Counted from the stretch's first letter, positions 28,379 to 37,387 are shown. The stretch is 64,000 nucleotides of DNA from Tessaracoccus lacteus (GCF_029917005.1 NZ_CP123967.1:1-64000), one strand, 5' to 3'. Notes: generated by a model not told the origin, from the letters alone. Program-made: numbers and translations.

Positions 28379-29566
28379 TCAGTCCAGAAGCGCGCGCCGG
28401 GCGATGGATCGCTCGAGCGTCGACTCTTCCTCGGTCTCCTCCGGGCCGCGGTGCGCAGGCGCGCCGCCACCGTCGCGGTAGACCGACGCAGCCCTCGCCG
28501 ACCCGGGCGCGGTGACCTTCCTGCCCGGTTCGCCGAGCTTGTCGAGGTGCCCTGAGCCTGTCGAAGGGATCCCGTCAGACACCTCGCTCCGCTCGGCGCC
28601 CTTCGACAAGCTCAGGGAACCACGTGGTTCGTTCAGCTTGTCGAAACGCCCTGAGCCCGTCGAAGGGAGAGACCCGGCCTCTTCCGACACCTCGCTCCGC
28701 TCGGCGCCCTTCGACAAGCTCAGGGAACCACGTGGTTCGTTCAGCTTGTCGAAACGCAAGCTCAGGGAACCACGTGGTTCGTTGAGCTTGTCGAAACGCC
28801 CTGAGCCTGTCGAAGGGTCAGACCCGACCGCAGCCCCCAGGCGCGGGTAGATCCGCGACATGGCGCCGAGAAGGTCGTCCTGTGAGGCGCCGCGGACCTC
28901 GTCGATGATGCGGCCGTCGGAGAGGAACACGACGCGGTCGGCGTAGCTGGCAGCGTGCGCGTCGTGCGTGACCATCACCACGGTCTGACCGAACTCGTCG
29001 ACGCTGCGTCGCAGGAAACCGAGGACCTCAGCGGCTGAGGTGGAGTCGAGATTGCCGGTGGGCTCGTCAGCAAAGACGATGTCCGGTCGGTTGATCAGCG
29101 CCCTGGCGCAGGCGACACGCTGCTGCTGGCCACCGGAGAGCTCCGAGGGCTTGTGCGAGAGCCGGTCCCGGATGCCCAGGACGTCGACGAGGCGGTCGAA
29201 CCACTCCTCATCGACCCTCCGACCGGCGATCGACAGCGGCAACACGACGTTCTCGCGCGCGGTCAGCGTCGGAACTAGGTTGAAGGCCTGGAAGACGAAA
29301 CCGATGCGTTCGCGGCGCAGCACGGTCAGCGGGGTGTCAGCCAGCGACGAGACGGCAGTTTCCCCGATCCAGACCTCCCCCTCGGTCGGCGTGTCGAGGG
29401 CGGCCATCAGGTGCATCAGGGTGGACTTGCCTGACCCGGACGGGCCCATGATCGCGGCGAATTCCCCCGCGACGATGTCGAAGTCGACATGGTCGAGCGC
29501 GGTGACGGTCGCCGAGCCCGAGCCATAGGTCCGGGTGAGGCCGGCTGCTCGTGCTGCGAGGTTCAT
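28379..29566 (-). CDS. ABC transporter ATPase with repeat-derived C-terminal tail
   Basis: MacB/LolD-type ATPase for the permease one base downstream. Walker A GPSGSGKST at about 41-49, signature LSGGQQQRVACARAL, Walker B DIVFADEPTGNLDS and the H-loop VMVTHD are all present, so residues 1-245 are a complete domain. Residues about 252-345 are a translated run of the dispersed repeat family, giving DKLNEPRGSLSLSKGAERSE-like units three times, then a 50-residue unique tail. Other members of the family end near residue 240-260, so the tail probably arose by in-frame repeat insertion that removed the original stop. Confidence 0.85.
   Translation of the reverse strand: MNLAARAAGLTRTYGSGSATVTALDHVDFDIVAGEFAAIMGPSGSGKSTLMHLMAALDTPTEGEVWIGETAVSSLADTPLTVLRRERIGFVFQAFNLVPTLTARENVVLPLSIAGRRVDEEWFDRLVDVLGIRDRLSHKPSELSGGQQQRVACARALINRPDIVFADEPTGNLDSTSAAEVLGFLRRSVDEFGQTVVMVTHDAHAASYADRVVFLSDGRIIDEVRGASQDDLLGAMSRIYPRLGAAVGSDPSTGSGRFDKLNEPRGSLSLRFDKLNEPRGSLSLSKGAERSEVSEEAGSLPSTGSGRFDKLNEPRGSLSLSKGAERSEVSDGIPSTGSGHLDKLGEPGRKVTAPGSARAASVYRDGGGAPAHRGPEETEEESTLERSIARRALLD
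28535..28820. repeat. dispersed repeats inside the ABC ATPase gene
   Basis: Alternating copies of CCTGAGCCTGTCGAAGGG and CGCCCTTCGACAAGCTCAGGG, joined by a GAACCACGTGGTTCG palindrome that occurs three times (near 28617, 28726, 28769). The array keeps the reading frame open across all copies. Confidence 0.9.
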
Positions 29567-29632
29567 CCGGCAAAGGCTAGCAGCGGAACTTCAGCGCTCA
29601 GGAGCGCGTCGGTCCAGCCGCAGGCAGGGCCG

Positions 29633-30025
29633 TCATGCAGCGTTCTCATCCGGCTGGTGGACGCCGAAGACGTTTCCCTCGGTGTCGAGAAAGTAGCCCT
29701 GCCAGGCCATGCCGGGCAGCGCTGCCTTCGGCAGGGCGACGCTCCCCCCGGCGGCGAGCACCTTCTCGGCCGTCGCGTCGAAGTCGTCGGTGCCCATCGT
29801 CAGCACCGCTCCGTTGACCGAGCCGTTGGGCTCGACGCCGTCGTGACGGAGCATCAGGGCTCCGTTGATGCCGGCCTCCTCCTCCTGGCCGGCGATGGCA
29901 CCGAAGTAGGGCTGGCCCGCGTAGTCGGTGTAGTCCTCGTAGGTCCAACCGAAGACTGTCGCGTAGAACGCCTTGGCCCGATCCATGTCGTCGACATGGA
30001 TCTCGAAGTGGATGGGCTTGGGCAT
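29633..30025 (-). CDS. VOC family protein (glyoxalase/bleomycin resistance-like)
   Basis: 130 residues forming two beta-alpha-beta-beta-beta modules: HFEIHVDDMDRAKAFYATVFGW at the start and VLTMGTDDFDATAEKVLAAGG..FLDTEGNVFGVHQP at the end. The metal positions of glyoxalase I are partly present (H in FEIHVDD, E near the end), so it may be an isomerase or simply a binding protein. AGGATCC-rich sequence upstream contains AGGAGG-like GGAGGATCC. It is between oriC and the ABC operon, the first gene on that side of the origin. Confidence 0.8.
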   Translation of the reverse strand: MPKPIHFEIHVDDMDRAKAFYATVFGWTYEDYTDYAGQPYFGAIAGQEEEAGINGALMLRHDGVEPNGSVNGAVLTMGTDDFDATAEKVLAAGGSVALPKAALPGMAWQGYFLDTEGNVFGVHQPDENAA

Positions 30026-30084
30026 GGGATCCTCCTGGGGTGGGCTGCAGACAGCCTGTCATGCGGCCCGTCCAGGGCGAGGAT

Positions 30085-30340
30085 CTCCACAGAGGTGACT
30101 TTGAGTTCCTTCTCGTTAGTTACATAACAGCATTACTAGTAGGGGCTGTGGATGCTGTGGATAATCGGCGAAAGAGCTTGTCATCTCGTCAAGGAGGCTG
30201 TTGGCGGGCTGTGGACAGCTCGGCAGTGATCCGGGGAGGACATGTGGACTACTCGGAGGCCGAAAGTTATCCACAGGCCAGTCCCCAGATGTGAGGCACG
30301 GGTTGCCCCCAGCCTCTGTGGATAACTTTCACCCCGGTTC
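30085..30340. other. oriC: chromosomal replication origin oriC (dnaA-dnaN side)
   Basis: Three perfect DnaA boxes: TGTGGATAA at 30156-30164 and 30317-30325 and TTATCCACA at 30267-30275. Further near-matches include TGTGGATGC at 30147, TGTGGACAG near 30213, TGTGGACTA near 30244 and CTCCACAG near 30087. An AT-rich stretch TTAGTTACATAACAGCATTACTAG at 30116-30139 would serve as the unwinding element (quoted here as the AT-rich core only). Location between dnaA and dnaN matches other actinobacteria. Confidence 0.88.
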
Positions 30341-30525
30341 CCTGAGCTCGTCTCCCGGTTCCCTGAGCTCTCCACCCCGGTTCCTGAGCTCGTCTCCCGG
30401 TTCCCTGAGCTTGTCGAAGGGCGCCGAGCGGAGCGAGGCGATGGACTGGCGGGCAGGTTGGGACCCTTCGCTGCGCTCAGGGCGTGTCGAAGTGCTCGTG
30501 CTGAGCGTGTCGAAGTGCTCAACGA
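30335..30525. repeat. dispersed repeats between oriC and dnaA
   Basis: Four GGTTCCCTGAGCT units, then CTGAGCTTGTCGAAGGG with the CGCCGAGCGGAGCGAGG extension, and the inverted form CCCTTCGCTGCGCTCAGGG near 30466, then two GAGCGTGTCGAAGTGCTC units. They abut the last DnaA box. Confidence 0.85.
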
Positions 30526-30581
30526 CCCGGAGACGCAGACAGACCGCGGGGGCTACCCCGCGGCCTGTGGACAGCTTGCGT

Positions 30582-31973
30582 CTACGACTGCTTGATCTGG
30601 TTGGTGAGCTCAGTGACCTGGGTGTACAGGTCGCGGTCCTCACGCATCTTGTCGCCGATCTTGCGAACGTTGTGCAGGACGGTGGAATGGTCGCGCCCGC
30701 CGAACCTGGCGCCGATCTTGGGCAGCGACAGGTCCGTGAGCTCACGGCACAGATACATCGCGATCTGCCTGGCCGACGCGATGGGGCCCACGCGGCTCGA
30801 CCCGGTGAGGTCGTCCAGCGAGATCCCGAAGTAGCGGGCGGTGGCATCCATGATGGTCTGCGCGTCGGCGGGTGCCGCGTCCTCCGGCATGAGGTCGTTG
30901 AGGACCCCCTCGGCAAGCGGCAGGGTCATCTCCTGCTGGTTGAGGCTCGCCAGGGCGGCCACGCGGGTCAGCGCGCCTTCCAACTCACGGATGTTCGTCG
31001 GGATCCGCGACGCGATGAGCTCGAGCACCTCGCTGCCGGCAGTCAGGCGCTGTGAGGCGGCCTTCTTCCGGAGAATCGCGATGCGCGTCTCGAGGTCAGG
31101 CGGCTGGATGTCGGTCATCAGGCCCCACTCGAACCGCGACCGGAGCCGGGGCTCGAGGGCCTCGAGCAGCTTCGGCGGACGGTCGGACGTCATCACGATC
31201 TGCTTCTGCGCGTTGTGCAGCGTGTTGAACGTGTGGAAGAACTCCTCCTGCGTCTGGATCTTCGACTCCAGGAACTGGATGTCGTCGACCAGCAGGACGT
31301 CGACGTCGCGGTACGAACTGCGGAACTCGGCCGTCCGGTTCGACGAGATCGCGTTGATGAAGTCGTTCGTGAGTTCCTCCGTGGAGACGTACTTCACGCG
31401 CAACTGCTCGAAGTAGCTGCTGACGTAGTGACCGATGGCGTGGAGCAGGTGCGTCTTGCCCAGACCGGAGGGTCCGTAGATCATCAGGGGGTTGTAAGAC
31501 TTGCCGGGAGTCTCAGCGACCGCGGCGGCCGCGGCGTGGGCGAAGCGGTTCGAGGAACCCGCGACGAAGGACTCGAACGTGTAGCGCGGATTCAGCCGCA
31601 GCTCCTGGGGGCGCGACCGGGGCAGCATGGGCTGCGGAGCCAGCTCCTCAGGTTCAGCCGGGGCCTTGGTCTCCTCAAGAAGAACCTGGTCGGGTTCGAT
31701 CATCACGGCGAGCCGGGTCGGTTGTCCACAAGCTGCGGACAGGCGCGTCTCGATCTGTCCGCGGAGCTTCGTCTCGATGCGTTCGCGCGTCATCTCGTCG
31801 GCGACAGCCAGCATCAAAGTGCTGCCGTGCATGCTCAGCGGCTGCGTTCGGCGTAGCCAGGCGCGAGACGAGATGTCCGAAGCGTCGATGACTTCCTGCC
31901 AAAGCACTGCCAGGTCCGGCATCGGTGATGCGCTCACCCCACCTACTTCCCGGCGTACTGACACGTCCGCCAC
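30582..31973 (-). CDS. dnaA: chromosomal replication initiator DnaA
   Basis: Initiator that binds DnaA boxes and opens oriC. Domain III has Walker [10 protein letters not shown], Walker [10 protein letters not shown] and the arginine-finger helix; domain IV ends with the signature [16 protein letters not shown]. Total length is 463 residues from the first GTG; the AGGAG lies only one base from that codon, so the GTG three codons later (31964) or at 31937 may be the true start. Domain II is short and acidic ([16 protein letters not shown]). TTGTCCACA boxes upstream indicate autoregulation. Confidence 0.95.
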   Translation of the reverse strand: MADVSVRREVGGVSASPMPDLAVLWQEVIDASDISSRAWLRRTQPLSMHGSTLMLAVADEMTRERIETKLRGQIETRLSAACGQPTRLAVMIEPDQVLLEETKAPAEPEELAPQPMLPRSRPQELRLNPRYTFESFVAGSSNRFAHAAAAAVAETPGKSYNPLMIYGPSGLGKTHLLHAIGHYVSSYFEQLRVKYVSTEELTNDFINAISSNRTAEFRSSYRDVDVLLVDDIQFLESKIQTQEEFFHTFNTLHNAQKQIVMTSDRPPKLLEALEPRLRSRFEWGLMTDIQPPDLETRIAILRKKAASQRLTAGSEVLELIASRIPTNIRELEGALTRVAALASLNQQEMTLPLAEGVLNDLMPEDAAPADAQTIMDATARYFGISLDDLTGSSRVGPIASARQIAMYLCRELTDLSLPKIGARFGGRDHSTVLHNVRKIGDKMREDRDLYTQVTELTNQIKQS

Positions 31974-32065
31974 GCTCCTAGTAGTTCAACAATCCACAAG
32001 GTTGTCCACAACAGGGTATAACTCTGGCGCAGCGGCGGTTCCGGCGGCCACCCCCTTGTGGACAA
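31722..32065. promoter_or_regulatory. dnaA upstream region with TTGTCCACA boxes
   Basis: Perfect TTGTCCACA at 32002-32010 and its inverse TGTGGACAA at 32057-32065, plus CAATCCACA at 31990 and one TTGTCCACA inside dnaA at 31722-31730. GTTATACC on the minus strand near 32015 is a candidate -10 for dnaA. The rest of the gap to 32306 carries the divergent rpmH promoter region; no extra gene is seen. Confidence 0.7.
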
Positions 32066-32306
32066 CGCAAGAGCAGTACTAGAAATTAGTCGCCGCGGCG
32101 TGCGGACGCAAGACGGATACGGCATGCCTTCGGCGTGTCGACTGGACTACAGCAGTGTAGTTTGCAAGGTTTACCCGCTTCCCCGCCCTCGGGTTTGGAC
32201 TCCGGGGTGTTTGCACCGTATCGTTGGACAGTCGCCGTTTTCGGCGGCAACTTCCCCTTGCCCAGAACGGGCAACTTTCACACTTCGAGTCTGAGGGAGT
32301 AATCCC

Positions 32307-32444
32307 ATGAGCAAGCGCACCTTCCAGCCGAGCAATCGTCGCCGCAGCCGTACCCACGGCTTCCGCGCTCGTATGCGTACCCGCGCCGGCCGCGCCATCC
32401 TGAGCGCACGTCGTCGCAAGGGTCGCGTCGAGCTGTCCGCCTGA
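32307..32444 (+). CDS. rpmH: 50S ribosomal protein L34
   Basis: 45 residues, [20 protein letters not shown] at the start and a Lys/Arg-rich rest, matching L34 along its full length. GAGGGAG lies nine bases before the ATG. It is divergent from dnaA and 13 bases from rnpA, the standard arrangement. Confidence 0.97.
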   Translation: MSKRTFQPSNRRRSRTHGFRARMRTRAGRAILSARRRKGRVELSA

Positions 32445-32457
32445 GTCCACCGCCGTC

Positions 32458-32808
32458 GTGCTGCCTGGGCCGCGCCGACTCAAGAAGTCGGACGACTTTG
32501 GCAACGCTGTGCGGCGTGGCTCGCGAGCAGCCACGCCGACCGTAGTGGTGCACATGGTGCGGCGCACCCTCCAGGATCCACCCGTGGAGTCACGGGTGGG
32601 TTTTGTTGTGTCCAAGAAAGTCGGCAACGCCGTGACCCGTAACCGGGTCAAGCGACGGCTGCGCCACCTCGTCGTCGACCTTCACGGCCCCGTCGGGTGT
32701 GACGTCGTCGTCCGGGCACTGCCGGGTGCCTCCGAGCACCCCGAGCGGCTCGCCGACGACCTCTCGTCCGCCTGGCGCCGCGCCGGACGCAAGGCAGACG
32801 CATGCTGA
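32458..32808 (+). CDS. rnpA: ribonuclease P protein component
   Basis: 116-residue basic protein that binds the RNase P RNA. The GTG start gives MLPGPRRLKKSDDF; the RNR signature is VGFVVSKKVGNAVTRNRVKRRLRH. It follows rpmH by 13 bases and overlaps yidD by seven bases. Confidence 0.95.
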   Translation: MLPGPRRLKKSDDFGNAVRRGSRAATPTVVVHMVRRTLQDPPVESRVGFVVSKKVGNAVTRNRVKRRLRHLVVDLHGPVGCDVVVRALPGASEHPERLADDLSSAWRRAGRKADAC

Positions 32809-33098
32809 AGTACCCGCTGATGTGGTTCGTCCGGGGATGGCGCCGTTTCGTCTCGCCCGTGTACGGAGACGTCTGCAAGTTTCATCCGACGTGCTCGGCC
32901 TATGGCCTGCGCGCCCTCGAGGTCCACGGTGCCCTGAAGGGATCCGCGTTGACCGGGGCGAGGTTGTTGCGCTGCCATCCCTGGTCCATGGGCGGCGTCG
33001 ACTATGTGCCCGGGACTCCCGAAGCGGAGGCCTGGGCCCGACAAGTTTCTGAAGAATCCCGCGGCGCCAAGCCGCGGACCAACATTGAGGTGGCCTAA
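32802..33098 (+). CDS. yidD: membrane protein insertion efficiency factor YidD
   Basis: 98 residues with the family pattern KYPLMWFVRGWRRFVSP, then C.FHPTCSAYGLRALE and RLLRCHPW..GGVDYVP. YidD is a small peripheral membrane protein that assists YidC. It overlaps rnpA and its stop is immediately followed by the yidC start. Confidence 0.95.
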   Translation: MLKYPLMWFVRGWRRFVSPVYGDVCKFHPTCSAYGLRALEVHGALKGSALTGARLLRCHPWSMGGVDYVPGTPEAEAWARQVSEESRGAKPRTNIEVA

Positions 33099-34196
33099 GT
33101 GCTTGAGCTGCTGGTAACGCTGAATCTGTGGGACAGCTTCATGGGAGTGCTGTCCGCCATGATGCAGCCTCTGTACTGGGCTGTCTCCGGACTGATCGTC
33201 TTCTTCCACTGGCTGTTCACTCCCCTGCTGGGAGCCGACTCCGGCTGGAACTGGGTGCTGTCGATCGTCATGCTGACGGTCACGATCCGCACCCTACTGA
33301 TCCCGCTGTTCGTGAAGCAGATCAACTCGGCGCGCAGCATGCAGCTGCTGCAGCCTCAGCTTGCTGAGCTGCAGAAGAAGCACGGTCACGACCGCGAACG
33401 CCTCGGCCAGGAGTCGATGAAGCTCTATCAGGAGGAGGGCGTCAACCCGATGGCCTCCTGCCTGCCGCTGCTGCTCCAGATGCCGATCTTTTTGGCGCTC
33501 TTCCGCGTGCTGCAGGGCGTCGCGTCCGGTCCGGTGCGCGGGTACTGGTTCAAGGAGAACCCGCACCTCGTCGAATCGCTGCAGAACGCGGACTTCCTCG
33601 GGGCCAAGCTCGCGGGCCATGTGCTGCCGCTGACGCCGTTCGGTGCGACGCAGGTCGTCGGCATCATCCTCGTGGTTCTCATGGTGGCCGTCTTCGTCGT
33701 CACGCAGCTGCAGATGACGCGCAAGAACATGCCGCCGGAGTCGCAGGTCGGGCAGGCCGCCCAGATGCAGAAGATGATGCTGTACATGTTCCCGTTCGTG
33801 TACGCCGTCTCCGCGGTCGTCGTGCCGATCGGTGTGCTCGTGTACTGGCTCGCGTCGAACACCTGGACCATGGGCCAGCAGGCCATCCTGATCCGCAACA
33901 ACCCGGCGCCCAACACCCCGGCCTACATCGACTGGGAAGAGCGCATGATCGCCAAGGGCCGTGACCCGCAGGCCATCCTCGAGGCGCGTGCCGAGAAGCG
34001 CCGCAAGAACAAGAAGTCCGGCGGGATCATGGCCTCGGCCATGGGTGCGCAGAATGGCTCCGGCGAGGGTGAGAAGACGCAGGTCGTGCGTCAGCAGGTC
34101 ACCCGTCAGACCGTCCGCACCGATGACGACGGCAAGCGTGTCGTCACCCGTCAGCAGCCGCGTCAGCAGAGTCGCGCGACGCGCAAGAAGAAGTAG
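33099..34196 (+). CDS. yidC: membrane protein insertase YidC/Oxa1
   Basis: Inserts proteins into the cytoplasmic membrane, alone or with Sec. The 365-residue Gram-positive form has a first helix (LYWAVSGLIVFFHWLFTPLL), the conserved KQINSARSMQLLQPQLAELQKKHG amphipathic hairpin, four more helices with MPIFLALFRVLQG and a basic C-terminal tail of about 90 residues (repeated TRQTV/VTRQQ) for ribosome contact. The GTG start is directly after the yidD stop. Confidence 0.95.
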   Translation: MLELLVTLNLWDSFMGVLSAMMQPLYWAVSGLIVFFHWLFTPLLGADSGWNWVLSIVMLTVTIRTLLIPLFVKQINSARSMQLLQPQLAELQKKHGHDRERLGQESMKLYQEEGVNPMASCLPLLLQMPIFLALFRVLQGVASGPVRGYWFKENPHLVESLQNADFLGAKLAGHVLPLTPFGATQVVGIILVVLMVAVFVVTQLQMTRKNMPPESQVGQAAQMQKMMLYMFPFVYAVSAVVVPIGVLVYWLASNTWTMGQQAILIRNNPAPNTPAYIDWEERMIAKGRDPQAILEARAEKRRKNKKSGGIMASAMGAQNGSGEGEKTQVVRQQVTRQTVRTDDDGKRVVTRQQPRQQSRATRKKK

Positions 34197-34235
34197 GCCA
34201 CAGATCCGCCCGCACGGGCAGAGTAGGACAGGTAC

Positions 34236-34706
34236 ATGTCGAACACCGAGACCGAGGCCCAGCTGATGGCCGAGGGTGACCTCGTCGCCGACTACCTCGA
34301 GGAGCTGCTGGACATCGCAGACCTCGACGGCGACATCGAGAACTCCGTCCAGGATGGTCGCGCCCACGTGGCGATCGACACCGAGTCGGAGCTGCTCGTC
34401 GGAAAGGACGGCGAGGTTCTCGACGCTCTTCAGGAGCTTTCCCGCCTCGTGGTGATGACCGAGACGGGCCATCGCTCGCGCCTCATGCTCGATGTCGCGG
34501 GCTTCCGCCAGCGCCGTCGGGCCGAGCTCACCGCGCTGGCGAAGGACGCGATCGCCGAGGTCAAGGAGACGGGTGAGCCCGTGGCCATGGCCCCGCTGAA
34601 CGCATACGAGCGCAAGATCATCCACGACGAGGTCGCAGCGGCCGGCCTGGTAAGCGAGTCCGAGGGCGAGCCCCCGCGTCGTCGCGTCGTCGTCCGGGCC
34701 AGCTGA
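34236..34706 (+). CDS. jag: Jag/KhpB-like RNA-binding protein
   Basis: 156 residues: a KH domain (VAIDTESELLVGKDGEVLDA with the GKDG loop) and an R3H domain (R..L.ALAKDA... PLNAYERKIIHDEV). The N-terminal Jag-N domain of firmicute KhpB is absent, as is usual for actinobacteria. It follows yidC by 39 bases. Relatives form a KhpA/KhpB RNA chaperone pair that affects cell division and envelope genes. Confidence 0.9.
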   Translation: MSNTETEAQLMAEGDLVADYLEELLDIADLDGDIENSVQDGRAHVAIDTESELLVGKDGEVLDALQELSRLVVMTETGHRSRLMLDVAGFRQRRRAELTALAKDAIAEVKETGEPVAMAPLNAYERKIIHDEVAAAGLVSESEGEPPRRRVVVRAS

Positions 34707-34714
34707 CCCAACCC

Positions 34715-35332
34715 ATGTCGAGCGAGCAGGAGGCGGCGGCGGCCATCAGGGCCGCCTACCCGCAGGTCGACGAGCAGTTGACGCGCTACGCCGAGATCCT
34801 CGGCGGTCGCGGCATCGAGTGGGGCCTCATGGGCCCCCACGAGGGCGACCGGTTGTGGCAGCGCCACGTCGGCAACTCTCTCGCCGTCGCTGACCTGATC
34901 AGCACGGGCCTCGACGTCGTCGACGTAGGTAGCGGGGCCGGGCTGCCCGGGCTGCCGGTCGCCATCGCGCGGCCGGACCTGCGGGTGACGCTGCTGGAGC
35001 CGCTGCTGCGTCGGGCCAACTTCTTGTCCCTGGCCGTCGAGGAACTGGGCCTCGAGGACCGGGTCGAGGTCGTGCGGGGTCGGGCCGAGGAGTCGAAGGC
35101 GCGCTTCGACGTCGTCGTGTGCCGTGCAGTCGCCCCGCTGGACCGACTGCTCAAGTGGACCGCTCCGCTGTTCTCCCGTGGAGGCCAGCTGGTCGCCCTG
35201 AAGGGCGAGACGGCCGAGGACGAGGTCCGAGAGGCGTCCAAGCAGCTCGCGGCCAAGTCGATGACCGCAGAGGTGCTGGAGCTTCAGGGCCTCGCCGGAG
35301 TCGAACCCACCAGGGCCATCCGCGTCCGCTGA
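34715..35332 (+). CDS. rsmG: 16S rRNA (guanine-527-N7) methyltransferase
   Basis: SAM-dependent methyltransferase of 205 residues. Motif I is VDVGSGAGLPGLPVAIARPD; the downstream VVCRAVAPLDRLLKWTAPL matches the substrate loop. Loss of RsmG gives low-level streptomycin resistance in other bacteria. It starts eight bases after jag and is followed by a strong hairpin. Confidence 0.94.
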   Translation: MSSEQEAAAAIRAAYPQVDEQLTRYAEILGGRGIEWGLMGPHEGDRLWQRHVGNSLAVADLISTGLDVVDVGSGAGLPGLPVAIARPDLRVTLLEPLLRRANFLSLAVEELGLEDRVEVVRGRAEESKARFDVVVCRAVAPLDRLLKWTAPLFSRGGQLVALKGETAEDEVREASKQLAAKSMTAEVLELQGLAGVEPTRAIRVR

Positions 35333-35346
35333 CCCACTGGTCGAGC

Positions 35347-35382
35347 AGACCCGCAGTCTCGCCTAGCGCGAGCTGCGGGTCT
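35347..35382. terminator. hairpin between rsmG and the convergent membrane gene
   Basis: AGACCCGCAG at 35347-35356 pairs with CTGCGGGTCT at 35373-35382; a second stem CTCGC/GCGAG lies inside. It sits between two convergent genes and may stop transcription from both. Confidence 0.75.
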
Positions 35383-35389
35383 TGCTGTC

Positions 35390-35815
35390 CTAGCTCATAC
35401 TGAGGGGCGCGTCGACAAGGGTGATCACGGCTCCGCAGAGGGCAAGTCCCCAGGTGATCAGCGCTGCGGCCCGGACGGGCACCCTCCGCGACACGAGGTC
35501 GCCAACGGCGATCCCGGCGACGAGGAAGCCCACCGAGGCAATCCACTCCCCCGGGCTGAGCACCGGCCAGGTTCCGGGGTCGACTGCCACCCGCGCTGCG
35601 ACGGTGGCGGCCGAGAGGGCGATGAGGCAGGGCTGAAGGGTCGCGAGGAACGAGCGCTGCTCCCAGCCGGTGAGATCGCGTGTCGCGGTCAGCGCGACTG
35701 CCCCCACCCCAGCCACGCTCGTCATCACCCCGGCGATGCCGCCCGCACCGAGCAGCAGCCCAGGGCGTCGTCTGGGACTCGGGTCATTGGCACTCCTCAG
35801 TGAGTTACTTAACAC
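35390..35815 (-). CDS. half-length TauE/SafE-like membrane protein
   Basis: 141 residues with four hydrophobic segments. GGIAGVMTSVAGVGAVALTA followed by a helix pair and GEWIASVGFLVAGIAVGDLVSRRVP resembles the second half of TauE/SafE exporters. A full member has about 250 residues and eight helices, so this is either a remnant or a half-size protein that works as a dimer. It is divergent from a TetR gene, with a palindrome over its start region, which suggests that it is still expressed and controlled. Confidence 0.6.
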   Translation of the reverse strand: MLSNSLRSANDPSPRRRPGLLLGAGGIAGVMTSVAGVGAVALTATRDLTGWEQRSFLATLQPCLIALSAATVAARVAVDPGTWPVLSPGEWIASVGFLVAGIAVGDLVSRRVPVRAAALITWGLALCGAVITLVDAPLSMS

Positions 35816-35830
35816 TTAATAGGTATTAAG
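35815..35830. promoter_or_regulatory. 16-bp palindrome, probable TetR operator
   Basis: CTTAATA-GG-TATTAAG is a perfect inverted repeat located directly upstream of the half-length membrane gene and 119 bases upstream of the TetR gene, in unusually AT-rich sequence. TetR dimers bind palindromes of this size. Confidence 0.65.
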
Positions 35831-35948
35831 GTAGCAACAAGGTAACCCGTCCGGGCTGCGGGGGTCAAGAAGGACTTTCCTCCGAGCGGTACGGTGGCTG
35901 CGGATCCACGAGGGCCGTGGCGGCCTCGACCCGAGAGAGGAGGCGGAG

Positions 35949-36554
35949 ATGGCAGGCAACGGAGTTACGCGCCGTACCCGGTTGTCCGGGTCTGAGCGGC
36001 GAATGCAGATCATCGAGGCAGCCGGTGAACTCATCTCGTTCAGCGGCTACTGGGCTGTGTCCTTGAACGACATCGGCGTTCGATGTGGGGTGACCAACGC
36101 GGCGGTCCTGCACCACTTCGGGTCAAAGGAGAAGCTGCTCATGGCAGTGCTAGCTCACCGCGACGAGGTCAATCGCATTGCCCTGGCGACCGGGCTGGGC
36201 GTCGAACGAGCAGACCTCTACGCCGTGCTTCCCACGATCGACCTGTCGATGATCTGTGCTGCCATGGTCCGGCGGAACGCCCAGCAGCCTGAGATCGTGC
36301 GCCTCTACGCCCTACTAAGCGCTGAGTCACTCGACCCCCATCATCCGGCGCACGAGTACTACCAGAAACGCGAGGCCACGGCGATTTCAACCTTCGCCTC
36401 TGCCAAGGCTCCGGGGGGCAACTCCCCCGAGCTCGCCCGGCTGGTGCTGGCGGCGATGGACGGTGTGCAGTTGCGCTGGCTTCGCAATCTCGATTCGATC
36501 GATCTCGTTGCCGACTGGGAGCTTGCCTCGCGCAGGATTCTCTCGGGTTCCTGA
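35949..36554 (+). CDS. TetR family regulator
   Basis: 201-residue repressor-like protein. The HTH is SLNDIGVRCGVTNAAVLHHFGSKEKLL at about 38-64, the typical TetR arrangement; the ligand domain includes the PEIVRLYALLSAESLDPHHPAHEYY segment found in many actinobacterial TetR proteins. GAGGAGGCGGAG lies before the ATG. It is divergent from the membrane gene at 35390 and likely controls it through the palindrome at 35815. Confidence 0.88.
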   Translation: MAGNGVTRRTRLSGSERRMQIIEAAGELISFSGYWAVSLNDIGVRCGVTNAAVLHHFGSKEKLLMAVLAHRDEVNRIALATGLGVERADLYAVLPTIDLSMICAAMVRRNAQQPEIVRLYALLSAESLDPHHPAHEYYQKREATAISTFASAKAPGGNSPELARLVLAAMDGVQLRWLRNLDSIDLVADWELASRRILSGS

Positions 36555-36834
36555 GGTGGCGAGGAGGCTTTGACCCCACGCACGCAACGACCGTGCGTCT
36601 CCTCGGCGGGTCTGTCCACATTCGTGATCCCGGCGCCTTCGTTGCGGGTCACTTGGGCCCAAAGGGACTCTGAAGGGTCTGCGTCCGGCGTCGGGACGTC
36701 CTGTGTCGCGGCACGTGCTACCTCGCTTGCCTGGCCTCGCGCTGGACACGAAGGCTCTCCCTCGACGAGCAGGACGCACCACCACAGGATCAGTTGCGCG
36801 CCAACGGCACGGGGACCTTCGACTCACGAGGGGC

Positions 36835-36848
36835 GTTTCACGTGGAAC
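36835..36848. promoter_or_regulatory. parS site 1
   Basis: GTTTCACGTGGAAC matches the parS consensus GTTTCACGTGRAAC. ParB would nucleate here. Confidence 0.85.
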
Positions 36849-37387
36849 AGCCTCCGCAAGATAAAACGAGAAAACCATATATCGATAAACAGGTGAATAT
36901 ACTCTTTTGTGTCGCGAGCGCTCCCCCACTCCCAGGAGGCCTGACAAGCAGGGGCTGAGCGCGGCACAGACGTTCTGCTGCCTCGCACCCAGACTCGGAG
37001 TCCGTCGTGCCCCGCCGGGCGTTACGCGGGTTCTGTCTTCACTGGGATTCGGCGGACTGTTGGGGGGATAGCTGGCCTCGGCTAGGAATGGGCGCGTGAG
37101 AAGGACGACCCCGTTTGGATCTCCGCTTCGCGGCAGTTGGGTGTCCGTCATGGAGCCCACACCTGGGGGTGTCGCTCAGGTCGCGGGGCTGCGAGGTCGA
37201 CGCTAGTACGGACGGCCGTGTCGGTAGCCTCACCGGCCCAGGCGTGCACGCGCTGTTCTGGAGCTGCGTGTCGAGCACTCGCCCGGAGACGACCGAGTGA
37301 TGAGTGGAGTCAGGGGTCTCGGATCTGACCCGGGGGGATCTCGTGCGACGTGATCCAGGCCGTCAACAGCCGCCCAGGCGGGATGCC

